Part shown: in pieces, positions 1-5,380 of the stretch
How positions within the stretch are numbered: the first letter of the stretch is position 1
Layout of the letters: each line of letters begins with the position of its first letter
DNA from: an uncultured Sphingobium sp.
Lineage (GTDB): Bacteria; Pseudomonadota; Alphaproteobacteria; Sphingomonadales; Sphingomonadaceae
Assembly (NCBI GenBank): GCA_946885845.1
Contig: CAMPHJ010000059.1
Span: 1-11,191 of the forward strand
DNA length: 11,191 nucleotides
Reading direction: 5' to 3'
Translations under genes and position numbers: made by a program
The notes under the pieces: model-generated
The model's database searches: none
The model's input: the letters and a program-made list of their open reading frames with translations, nothing else
What the model was told of the DNA's origin: nothing

Positions 1-328
1 GGATGGCAAAGCTGCACGCAGCATCATCGTCGGGGAAGGCGGGCAGAGCTGGCAGCTGACCTCTTGGCGGGCAGGTGGGCAGGGCGGGGGTGAGGCGTCG
101 GATGGCGCGATCCTCTCGCCGATGCCGGGGCGGATCATTTCCGTGTCGGGGGCTGTGGGAGACAAGGTGGCGAAGGGCCAGAAGCTGGTGACGCTGGAGG
201 CCATGAAGATGGAACATGGCCTGGTTGCGCCTTTCGATGGCGTGGTCGCTGAACTAAACGGTGCCGAAGGCGGGCAGGTGAGCGAAGGCGCACTGCTGGT
301 GCAGATCAAGAAGGCGGAGGACAGTTGA
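1..328 (+). CDS. Acyl-CoA carboxylase alpha subunit, C-terminal biotin-carrier part (5' partial)
   Basis: The reading frame is open from base 2, so the gene begins left of the window. The visible 108 residues end in a biotin carboxyl carrier domain: PMPGRI opens the fold and EAMKMEH carries the lysine that is biotinylated. In the whole enzyme the N-terminal biotin carboxylase domain loads CO2 on this biotin and a separate beta subunit passes it to an acyl-CoA. By context (MaoC hydratase, CitE lyase and HSD10-like dehydrogenase directly downstream) the likely substrate is 3-methylcrotonyl-CoA in leucine breakdown. Propionyl-CoA or acetyl-CoA carboxylase cannot be excluded from this fragment, since the substrate is set by the absent beta subunit. 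The ATG at 122 lies inside the carrier domain and is not a gene start. The stop codon overlaps the next start by one base (TGATG). The family assignment is firm; the substrate is inferred. Confidence 0.93.
   Translation, partial: DGKAARSIIVGEGGQSWQLTSWRAGGQGGGEASDGAILSPMPGRIISVSGAVGDKVAKGQKLVTLEAMKMEHGLVAPFDGVVAELNGAEGGQVSEGALLVQIKKAEDS
316..320 (+). promoter_or_regulatory. Ribosome binding site of the MaoC gene
   Basis: GGAGG lies 7 bases before the ATG at 328, inside the end of the carboxylase gene. The in-frame TTG at 325 would be only 4 bases away, so the ATG is the better start. Confidence 0.7.
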
Positions 329-780
329 TGGGGGGCAGGTTTTTCGATCAGTGGGCGGTTGGCCAGACGATCGTCCATGAAATCCGGCGCACGGTGACGG
401 AAACGGACAATCTTCTTTTTTCCACGATGACGCATAATCCGCAGCCGCTGCATATCGATGCGGAAGCTGCGAAGGCGAGCGAATTTGGCCAGATACTGGT
501 CAACGGCACCTTCACCTTCGCATTGATGATCGGTTTGTCGGTTGGCGATACGACGCTGGGAACGCTGATCGCCAATCTGGGATATGACAAGCTGGTCATG
601 CCAAAGCCCGTATTCCTGGGCGACACTTTGCGCACGGAGACCGAGGTGGTGGAACTGCGCGCCAGCAAATCCCGACCGGGCGCGGGCGTCGTCACATTTT
701 CGCACCGTATGTTCAATCAACGCGATGAGATTGTGTGCCAATGCTTGCGCATGACATTGATCAAAGGCAGCGGTGCATGA
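328..780 (+). CDS. MaoC-family acyl-CoA hydratase (mesaconyl/itaconyl-CoA hydratase-like)
   Basis: A single hot-dog-fold hydratase of 150 residues that adds water to, or removes it from, a CoA-bound double bond. The hydratase signature lies at about residues 28-44: PLHID with His42 and Asp44, followed by FGQILVNG at 53-60. In PhaJ-type R-hydratases the catalytic Asp sits five residues before this His; here that place is Asn37, as I recall for mesaconyl-CoA hydratase-like MaoC proteins. The gene sits between an acyl-CoA carboxylase and a CitE-type lyase, overlapping both by 1-4 bases, so the three are surely co-translated. A hydratase feeding a lyase suggests that it makes a 3-hydroxy-3-methyl-dicarboxyl-CoA (HMG-CoA or citramalyl-CoA) which the next enzyme splits. 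The family is certain; the substrate is inferred from context. Confidence 0.9.
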   Translation: MGGRFFDQWAVGQTIVHEIRRTVTETDNLLFSTMTHNPQPLHIDAEAAKASEFGQILVNGTFTFALMIGLSVGDTTLGTLIANLGYDKLVMPKPVFLGDTLRTETEVVELRASKSRPGAGVVTFSHRMFNQRDEIVCQCLRMTLIKGSGA

Positions 781-1610
781 GGCTGCGGTCGCTGCTGTTC
801 GTACCGGGCGACCGGCCCGACCGCTTTGCTAAGGCCGAAGCGAGCGGTGCGGACGCGATCATTCTGGACCTTGAGGATTCAGTTTCTGCTCAGGCAAAGG
901 AGCGCGCGAGAGAGGCTGTTGCAAGCCATCTGGCGAACACTGCCCCTGTGCACAGGTTGGTGAGGATCAACCCAGTTGATGGCCCCGATTGGCAGCAGGA
1001 CCTGGCCTGCGCCGTGCGGGCCGACGGGATCGTCTTGCCGAAGGCACAGGGGGCGGCGACGGTGGAAATGTTGATTGCGCATATGGCGCCGCATCTGCGC
1101 GTGTTGCCCATAGCGACCGAAACGCCGCAAGCGATTTTCGAACTGGGAAGCTATGGCAGGGTTGCAGAGCGGTTATGTGGTCTCAGTTGGGGCGCGGAAG
1201 ACTTGCCAGCGGCAGTCGGTGCGGTTTCCAACCGCCACCCTGACGGGTCCTTCACTGCCCCCTATGAGATGGTGCGTTCGCTCACCCTGTTCGGCGCTCA
1301 TGCAGCGGGCGTCGCGGCGATCGAGACGGTGTATCCGGCGATTGACGATATGGAGGGGCTGAAAAGCTACGCCCTGCGCGGGGCCTATGATGGATTTACC
1401 GGCATGCTGGCCATTCATCCGGCGCAGGTGCCGGTGATCAATGCAGCCTTTACGCCCAGCGAGGCGCAAGTCGATGCCGCGCGCCGCATCGTGGACGCCT
1501 TTGCAGCCGCGCCGGATGCAGGTGTTTTGAGGATCGACGGAAAAATGGTCGATGCACCGCACCTTGCCCAGGCGCGGAAGATATTGAGGCGCGTGGAGCA
1601 GGATGGTTGA
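777..1610 (+). CDS. CitE-like CoA-ester lyase (HpcH/HpaI aldolase family)
   Basis: A 277-residue TIM-barrel lyase of the citrate lyase beta/malyl-CoA lyase family, a usual length for stand-alone CitE-like proteins. Visible landmarks in order: LFVPGDRPDRF (7-17), LDLEDS (30-35), the substrate-binding arginine in VRIN (Arg63), LPKA (87-90), the metal ligand Glu115 in ATETP, the second acidic site WGAEDL (138-143), and the C-terminal AIHPAQ motif of CoA-ester lyases. The enzyme should cleave a 3-hydroxyacyl-CoA such as citramalyl-CoA, malyl-CoA or HMG-CoA to acetyl-CoA and a keto acid. The start is ATG 777, because it overlaps the MaoC stop as ATGA, AAAGG lies 9 bases upstream, and the family N-terminus begins here; the in-frame start at 735 adds non-conserved residues. 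Its partner is almost certainly the MaoC hydratase. The exact substrate is not readable from sequence. Confidence 0.92.
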   Translation: MRLRSLLFVPGDRPDRFAKAEASGADAIILDLEDSVSAQAKERAREAVASHLANTAPVHRLVRINPVDGPDWQQDLACAVRADGIVLPKAQGAATVEMLIAHMAPHLRVLPIATETPQAIFELGSYGRVAERLCGLSWGAEDLPAAVGAVSNRHPDGSFTAPYEMVRSLTLFGAHAAGVAAIETVYPAIDDMEGLKSYALRGAYDGFTGMLAIHPAQVPVINAAFTPSEAQVDAARRIVDAFAAAPDAGVLRIDGKMVDAPHLAQARKILRRVEQDG

Positions 1611-1652
1611 GGCAGCGCCCGGCCTCCTTTCAAAACTTCAAGAGGATGAATG

Positions 1653-2417
1653 ATGAACATCGATAATGTCGTGGCGGCTATCATCACGGGCGGGGCATCG
1701 GGCCTGGGACTGGCGACGGCGCGCAAGCTGGCTGGGGAAGGCGCCAAAGTTGCGATTTTTGACCTGAACGAGGCAATCGGTCGGCAGGTGGCTGAGGACA
1801 TTGGCGGCATTTTCGTGAGGGTCGATGTGGCGGATGACGCTAGCGTGGATGCCGGATTGGAGGCCGCTGAAAAACAGCATGGCGTGGCCCGCATCCTGGT
1901 CAACTGCGCGGGCGTCGCACCGGCGGTCAAGACGGTGGGCAAGGGTGACATGGCGCACCCGCTCGACATTTTTGCCCGGACGATATCAGTCAACCTGATC
2001 GGCACGTTCAACATGATATCGAAATTCGCGGCTCGGCTGGCCGCTGCTGATGAGATTGATGGCGAGCGCGGGATCATCGTCAACACAGCGTCAATCGCAG
2101 CCTATGACGGGCAGATCGGGCAGGCGGCCTATAGCGCGTCAAAAGGGGGCGTGGTTGGCATGACCCTGCCCATCGCCCGCGATCTGGCCCAGCACAAGAT
2201 CCGCGTGATGACCATTGCACCGGGCCTTTTCCTAACGCCCATGCTCGAATCCTTTCCACAGTCGGTGCAGGATGCCTTGGCGGCTACGGTGCCGCACCCG
2301 GCCCGGCTGGGGAAGCCCGCCGAATATGCGCAGCTGGTTGAAGCGATCGTGCGCAATCCCATGCTGAATGGTGAGGTTATCCGGCTTGACGGTGCGCTGC
2401 GCATGGCTCCGCGCTAA
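1653..2417 (+). CDS. Short-chain dehydrogenase, HSD10-like 3-hydroxyacyl-CoA dehydrogenase
   Basis: A 254-residue classical SDR. The NAD-binding glycine motif TGGASGLG is at 12-19, Asp37 at the end of beta-2 favours NAD over NADP, NCAG is at 84-87, and the catalytic residues are Asn114, Ser147, Tyr160 and Lys164 (YSASKGG). The stretch around QIGQAAYSASKGG and the long loop before the catalytic serine resemble type 2 3-hydroxyacyl-CoA dehydrogenase (HSD17B10), which oxidises 2-methyl-3-hydroxybutyryl-CoA in isoleucine breakdown and other short 3-hydroxyacyl-CoAs. It is the last gene of the carboxylase-MaoC-CitE operon, 42 bases after CitE. Two adjacent ATGs (1650 and 1653) are possible. AGAGGA at 1641-1646 is 6 bases from the second and only 3 from the first, so 1653 is chosen. 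The substrate is an inference from similarity and neighbours. Confidence 0.92.
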   Translation: MNIDNVVAAIITGGASGLGLATARKLAGEGAKVAIFDLNEAIGRQVAEDIGGIFVRVDVADDASVDAGLEAAEKQHGVARILVNCAGVAPAVKTVGKGDMAHPLDIFARTISVNLIGTFNMISKFAARLAAADEIDGERGIIVNTASIAAYDGQIGQAAYSASKGGVVGMTLPIARDLAQHKIRVMTIAPGLFLTPMLESFPQSVQDALAATVPHPARLGKPAEYAQLVEAIVRNPMLNGEVIRLDGALRMAPR

Positions 2418-2429
2418 CGATGACTAGCG
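2412..2429. terminator. Small inverted repeat between convergent SDR and rarA genes
   Basis: CGCTA (2412-2416) and TAGCG (2425-2429) can pair across an 8-base loop. The SDR stop codon (2415-2417) and the rarA stop codon (2424-2426) both lie in it, with only 6 bases between the genes. The stem is short and has no T-run on either side, so a role as bidirectional terminator is only a weak suggestion. Confidence 0.2.
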
Positions 2430-3725
2430 GTCCGATTTCCGCTTGCTCGACCAATAGGCCAGGCGTTTCCTGATATCCCGTTCAAAACCCCGTTCATTGG
2501 GGGCGTAGAGGGGGTCGGGATGAGAAGCAGCGATCTGATCAGGGTAGAATTCCTGGCCTGAAAAGGCGTCGGGCTGATCATGATCATATTGGTAGCCGAC
2601 ATGGTAGCCCAGTTCCTTCATCAGGGCGGTCGGCGCGTTCAATATGTGCTTGGGCGGTGGCAGCGATCCTGTCTGGCGCGCCAATGCCATTGCCCGGTCG
2701 AGCGCCTGATAGGAGGCATTTGATTTGGGAGCGGTCGCGACATAGTTGATAGCCTGAGCCAGAAACAGCCTGCCTTCGGGAAGGCCGACCCGTTCGAACG
2801 CCTGCCATGCGGTGATGACCTGCACCATGGCCTGCGGATCGGCCATGCCAACATCTTCCGATGCGGCGCAGGACAGCCGTCTGAAGATGACCGCTGGATC
2901 TTCGCCGCCCACCAGCATTCGCGCCGCCCAGTATAGAGCCGCGTCCACGTCGCTGCCGCGCAGGCTTTTGTGGAAGCAACTGAGCAGGTTGAAATGCTCT
3001 TCCTTGCCCTTGTCGTAGAGCGGCGCGCGCGATTGGATGATCGATGCGAGCTGGTCGGTATCGAGCGGCGCGTCGGCCGTCAGGGTCATCAATTCTTCGC
3101 ACAGGCCCAGCAGATAGCGGGCGTCACCATCGGCCATGGCGATGAGCGCATTCCGCGCGCCGGGGATGAGTGGCAGGGGCCTGGCGTAGTGCCGCTCCGC
3201 GCGGTCGATCACCCTGGACAGATCATCCGTTCCCAGGCGATTGAGCGTGAAGACTTTCGCTCTGGACAGCAGAGCCGATACCAGGCTGAAGCTGGGGTTT
3301 TCGGTCGTGGCGCCGATCAGGACAAACGTGCCGTCTTCGATCGCCGGGAGCATGGCATCCTGCACCGGGCGGGAAAAGCGATGAAGTTCATCGATGAACA
3401 CGGCGGTGGGGCGTCCGCCGCTGTCGCGCAGCGCTGATGCAGCGGCGATAGCCTTGCGAAGGTCAGCGATGCCCGTGGATACGGCCGATAGCTGGGTGAA
3501 TTCATATCCTGCCTCCGCCGCGATCAGCCGGGCGATGGTGGTTTTGCCAACGCCGGGCGGGCCCCACAGGACGAAGGACGACAGTCGCTTGTTCGTCAGC
3601 ATCCGGCCTAAAGGACCGTCGGGAGACAGGAGATGTTCCTGCCCGATCACGTCCGCGATGGACGACGGGCGCAGGGTTTCGGCGAGCGGCTTCGACGCGC
3701 TATGGGTGAACAAAGTGCCGGTCAT
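2424..3725 (-). CDS. rarA: Replication-associated recombination protein A (RarA/MgsA), AAA+ ATPase
   Basis: A 433-residue clamp-loader-like AAA+ ATPase, full length for the RarA/MgsA/WRNIP1 family, which acts at stalled or gapped replication forks. Motifs in order: the N-terminal segment with RPSSIADVIGQEH, Walker A GPPGVGKT (55-62), Walker B VFIDELHRF (109-117), sensor 1 GATTENPSF (138-146), the arginine-finger region ALLSRAK (151-157), and the C-terminal tetramerisation region ending in YDHDQPDAFSGQEFYPD. After HRF this protein reads SRPVQDA where E. coli-type proteins read NKSQQDA, a mild variation. The start ATG (3725-3723) has no good Shine-Dalgarno at normal distance, but its AUG overlaps the stop of a possible 26-codon upstream ORF, which suggests translational coupling. 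It is the downstream member of a minus-strand unit with the glycosyltransferase, 83 bases apart. Confidence 0.96.
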   Translation of the reverse strand: MTGTLFTHSASKPLAETLRPSSIADVIGQEHLLSPDGPLGRMLTNKRLSSFVLWGPPGVGKTTIARLIAAEAGYEFTQLSAVSTGIADLRKAIAAASALRDSGGRPTAVFIDELHRFSRPVQDAMLPAIEDGTFVLIGATTENPSFSLVSALLSRAKVFTLNRLGTDDLSRVIDRAERHYARPLPLIPGARNALIAMADGDARYLLGLCEELMTLTADAPLDTDQLASIIQSRAPLYDKGKEEHFNLLSCFHKSLRGSDVDAALYWAARMLVGGEDPAVIFRRLSCAASEDVGMADPQAMVQVITAWQAFERVGLPEGRLFLAQAINYVATAPKSNASYQALDRAMALARQTGSLPPPKHILNAPTALMKELGYHVGYQYDHDQPDAFSGQEFYPDQIAASHPDPLYAPNERGFERDIRKRLAYWSSKRKSDR

Positions 3726-3802
3726 CGGCGCGCCATGGCCTTTATCGGCGCTTTGACGAGATGAATGAAAAGGTCAGCCATCATGCCGATATAGGATAGC
3801 AT
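3722..3802 (-). CDS. Possible 26-aa leader ORF overlapping the rarA start
   Basis: An ATG at 3802 on the minus strand, 6 bases after the glycosyltransferase stop, opens 26 codons beginning MLSYIGMMADLF. The TGA stop (3724-3722) overlaps the rarA ATG as ATGA. The peptide is mostly apolar with a basic end (KAMARR), like a small amphipathic helix. For it: exact ATGA coupling and the lack of a Shine-Dalgarno for rarA. Against it: no visible ribosome site of its own, and it uses CTA and ATA codons, which are rare in such genomes. The double ATG at 3784/3781 could give a 19-20-residue version. No function can be named. It may be a coupling leader only, or chance. Confidence 0.22.
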   Translation of the reverse strand: MLSYIGMMADLFIHLVKAPIKAMARR

Positions 3803-3808
3803 GGTCGG

Positions 3809-4987
3809 TCATGGAACCGGGCTGGATCGTGGTGGAGCGCCCTGACTGCGTTGGCGGATTACGCGGAGGTAGGTGTCGACCAGTGCCTGATTCACCTGAT
3901 CCCAGCCATAATGTTCCGCCTCCGCAATGGCGGCGGCTCCTGCCTTTTCGCGGCTGTCGGCGTCGTTGCAATAGGTTGCGAGCGCGTCGGCGAAGGCGCC
4001 GATCGCGCCCGGACGTATGAGGCGGCCCGTCCTGCCTTCGCTGACCAGGCTTTCGCTGCCGGTGGCGCGGGCGGCTACGGTCGGTAGGCCGCAAGCCATC
4101 GCTTCCAGCGTCACATTGCCGAAGGTTTCGGTGATCGACGGGTTGAACAGCATGTCCATGCTGGCAACGGCTCGCCCAAGGTCGGCGCCCTGCTGAAACC
4201 CGGTGAAGATCGCATCGGGAAGCCGGTTCTGGAACCATTCGCGCGCGGGGCCGTCGCCCACTACCAGCACCTTGTGCCGGACCTGACGCTGCGCGAGCTG
4301 ATCGATGGTGTCGGAAAAGACGTCCAGCCCCTTTTCCATCACCAGCCGCCCAATGAAGCCGATGGCGGGTTCGTCGTCGGCAATCCCCAGTGAATGCCGC
4401 CAGTCAGGATCGCGACGGGCGGGGCGGAAAATGTCCCGGTCTATCCCGCGCGTCCAGATGCCCACGTCATAGCTCATCCGCTGTTCGCGTAGCAGTTGCG
4501 CCATGGATTCCGATGGCGCGACAATCGCGTCGCAGCGCCGGTAAAAGCGGCGAAGCATGGATTCGATCGTCGATTCCAGAAATGCGAGGCCATAATAGCG
4601 TGGGTAGGTTTCGAAACGGGTATGCACCGATGCGATAGCGGGCAGTCCTGCGTTTCGGGCCCAGCTGACAGCGCGATGCCCCAACGGGTCGGGGCTGGAA
4701 ACGTGAACAAGGTTTGGGCGGAATGACCGCAGGTCCCGGCGGACGTGACGGGACATGCGATAGGACACGCGATATTCCCGCCGACCCGGCACGGGAAAGG
4801 ATGGCGCGCTGACCAGTTCACCGGTCGGTTCGAAAGCCGGCGTATCCGTCGTGGGCGAATAGATGCGCACCGCAGCGCCCTGACGCAGCAGATATCCCAC
4901 AAAGCGATTGAGCGCCTGGTTCGCGCCGTCCCGCACATAATTATAATTGCCGCTGAACAGCGCGACGCGAAGGCCGGTTACATCCAT
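3809..4987 (-). CDS. GT4-family glycosyltransferase (GT-B fold)
   Basis: A 392-residue retaining glycosyltransferase of family 4. The N-terminal acceptor half starts with LRVALFSGNYNYVRDG, a glycine-rich first loop. The C-terminal donor half carries FIGRLVMEKG (Arg214 and Lys219 contact the sugar-nucleotide phosphates), VVGDGPA (242-248) and the E-x7-E motif from Glu287 to Glu295 (ETFGNVTLE), then AMACGLPTVA. The pattern is closest to the GDP-mannose-dependent alpha-mannosyltransferase/SqdX-like branch, but donor and acceptor cannot be fixed from sequence. No signal peptide or membrane segment is seen, so it is probably cytosolic or peripheral at the inner membrane. The start is ATG 4987, because AAGGGG lies 6 bases upstream and the family N-terminus begins there; the frame stays open to 5242 but that stretch crosses the divergent DUF2945 gene. 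It precedes rarA on the same strand. Confidence 0.9.
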   Translation of the reverse strand: MDVTGLRVALFSGNYNYVRDGANQALNRFVGYLLRQGAAVRIYSPTTDTPAFEPTGELVSAPSFPVPGRREYRVSYRMSRHVRRDLRSFRPNLVHVSSPDPLGHRAVSWARNAGLPAIASVHTRFETYPRYYGLAFLESTIESMLRRFYRRCDAIVAPSESMAQLLREQRMSYDVGIWTRGIDRDIFRPARRDPDWRHSLGIADDEPAIGFIGRLVMEKGLDVFSDTIDQLAQRQVRHKVLVVGDGPAREWFQNRLPDAIFTGFQQGADLGRAVASMDMLFNPSITETFGNVTLEAMACGLPTVAARATGSESLVSEGRTGRLIRPGAIGAFADALATYCNDADSREKAGAAAIAEAEHYGWDQVNQALVDTYLRVIRQRSQGAPPRSSPVP

Positions 4988-4993
4988 CTGTCG

Positions 4994-4999
4994 CCCCTT
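4994..4999 (-). promoter_or_regulatory. Ribosome binding site of the glycosyltransferase
   Basis: On the minus strand AAGGGG is followed by 6 bases and then the ATG at 4987. This decides the start against the long upstream extension of the same frame. Confidence 0.65.
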
Positions 5000-5081
5000 A
5001 ACCCAGCCGAATGCAAAACCCAAGGGAACCCCGTGCGCGATTGGGATTTTTGCAGCCATCAATGGAGATTTGAGCGGACGG

Positions 5082-5096
5082 CGCGGCTGTGCCGCG
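5082..5096 (+). promoter_or_regulatory. GC hairpin abutting the DUF2945 ribosome site
   Basis: CGCGGC (5082-5087), loop TGT, GCCGCG (5091-5096) forms a perfect 6-bp all-GC stem. The Shine-Dalgarno AAGGAG starts at the very next base (5097). It could stabilise the 5' end of the message or affect ribosome loading; as DNA it could be an operator. Confidence 0.4.
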
Positions 5097-5102
5097 AAGG
5101 AG
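5097..5102 (+). promoter_or_regulatory. Ribosome binding site of the DUF2945 gene
   Basis: AAGGAG is 9 bases before the ATG at 5112 and only 3 bases before the in-frame ATG at 5106. The later start also fits the family N-terminus better. Confidence 0.65.
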
Positions 5103-5111
5103 AGAATGGGA

Positions 5112-5330
5112 ATGACCGAAGGCTTTCGCAAAGGCATGCGGGTCAGGTGGAATTGGGGACAGGGCGTCGGTTGGGGACATGTGGCTGAACGGTTCGACCG
5201 GCCGGTTGAAAGGACGATCCAAGGGGCGCTCATCCGGCGCAACGGTTCAGCCAGGAACCCCGCCTATCTTGTCAGCACCGACAATGACGGCGAAGTGCTG
5301 AAACTTGGGTCGGAGCTTAGCCGCGCCTGA
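5112..5330 (+). CDS. Small DUF2945 / HVA1-type Tudor-like protein
   Basis: A 72-residue protein recognisable as a DUF2945 member (hypervirulence-associated protein, Tudor domain). It shows FRKGMRVRWNWGQG near the N-terminus, then RTIQG, the RNGSARNPAYLV block and a C-terminal LKLGSEL, all typical of the one-domain family, so it is complete. It has no signal peptide or membrane segment. The molecular function of the family is not established; the fold is a small SH3-like barrel of a kind that often binds nucleic acid or peptides. Starts at 5106 and 5112 are both possible; 5112 has the better ribosome-site spacing. It is divergent from the glycosyltransferase and 45 bases upstream of the MOSC gene, probably on one transcript with it. 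Its stop codon lies in the 5' arm of a strong inverted repeat. Confidence 0.85.
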   Translation: MTEGFRKGMRVRWNWGQGVGWGHVAERFDRPVERTIQGALIRRNGSARNPAYLVSTDNDGEVLKLGSELSRA

Positions 5331-5359
5331 TCGTGAGCCATCGCCAATCGATCAGGTGC
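5323..5359 (+). promoter_or_regulatory. Long inverted repeat between the DUF2945 and MOSC genes
   Basis: The core is 8 bp perfect, CCTGATCG (5326-5333) against CGATCAGG (5349-5356). It extends outward by a G-T, a C-G and a G-C pair to 11 bp in all (5323-5333 with 5349-5359) around a 15-base spacer. The DUF2945 stop codon is in the first arm. No T-run follows, so it is not a canonical intrinsic terminator. An RNA hairpin controlling read-through or decay, or a protein operator, are the alternatives. Confidence 0.5.
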
Positions 5360-5361
5360 AT

Positions 5362-5380
5362 GCCATAGGGACGCTATGGC
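5362..5380 (+). promoter_or_regulatory. Hairpin enclosing the MOSC start codon
   Basis: GCCATAG (5362-5368), loop GGACG, CTATGGC (5374-5380) is a perfect 7-bp stem with a 5-base loop. The ATG at 5376-5378 is fully within the 3' arm, and the Shine-Dalgarno-like AGGGA (5367-5371) lies in the upper stem and loop. It would hide the start from ribosomes unless melted or bound. If translation really starts at the ATG at 5391, it becomes only a leader hairpin. Confidence 0.45.

Larger units (their letters stand above)
4988..5111. promoter_or_regulatory. Divergent intergenic region, glycosyltransferase / DUF2945 gene
   Basis: This 124-bp gap must hold the promoters of two divergent transcripts. No convincing -35/-10 pair is visible in either direction. 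Recognisable parts are the minus-strand ribosome site at 4994-4999 and the hairpin plus ribosome site at 5082-5102. GGAAC at 5025-5029 resembles the -35 half of an alphaproteobacterial EcfG stress promoter, but the matching -10 (CGTT) is absent. Confidence 0.5.

Noticed and set aside
1415..2086. Long minus-strand open frame (223 codons) opposite the CitE and SDR genes
   Set aside because: It lies opposite two well-conserved genes and its peptide has no recognisable domain; such open frames are usual in high-GC DNA with strong third-position bias.
5025..5049. EcfG-type general stress promoter upstream of the DUF2945 gene
   Set aside because: GGAAC is present, but 15-17 bases further there is GATT/ATTT/TTTT instead of CGTT, so only half of the signal is there.
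4988..5242. 85-residue N-terminal extension of the glycosyltransferase
   Set aside because: It would overlap the divergent DUF2945 gene, is not like the family, and a good ribosome site serves ATG 4987.
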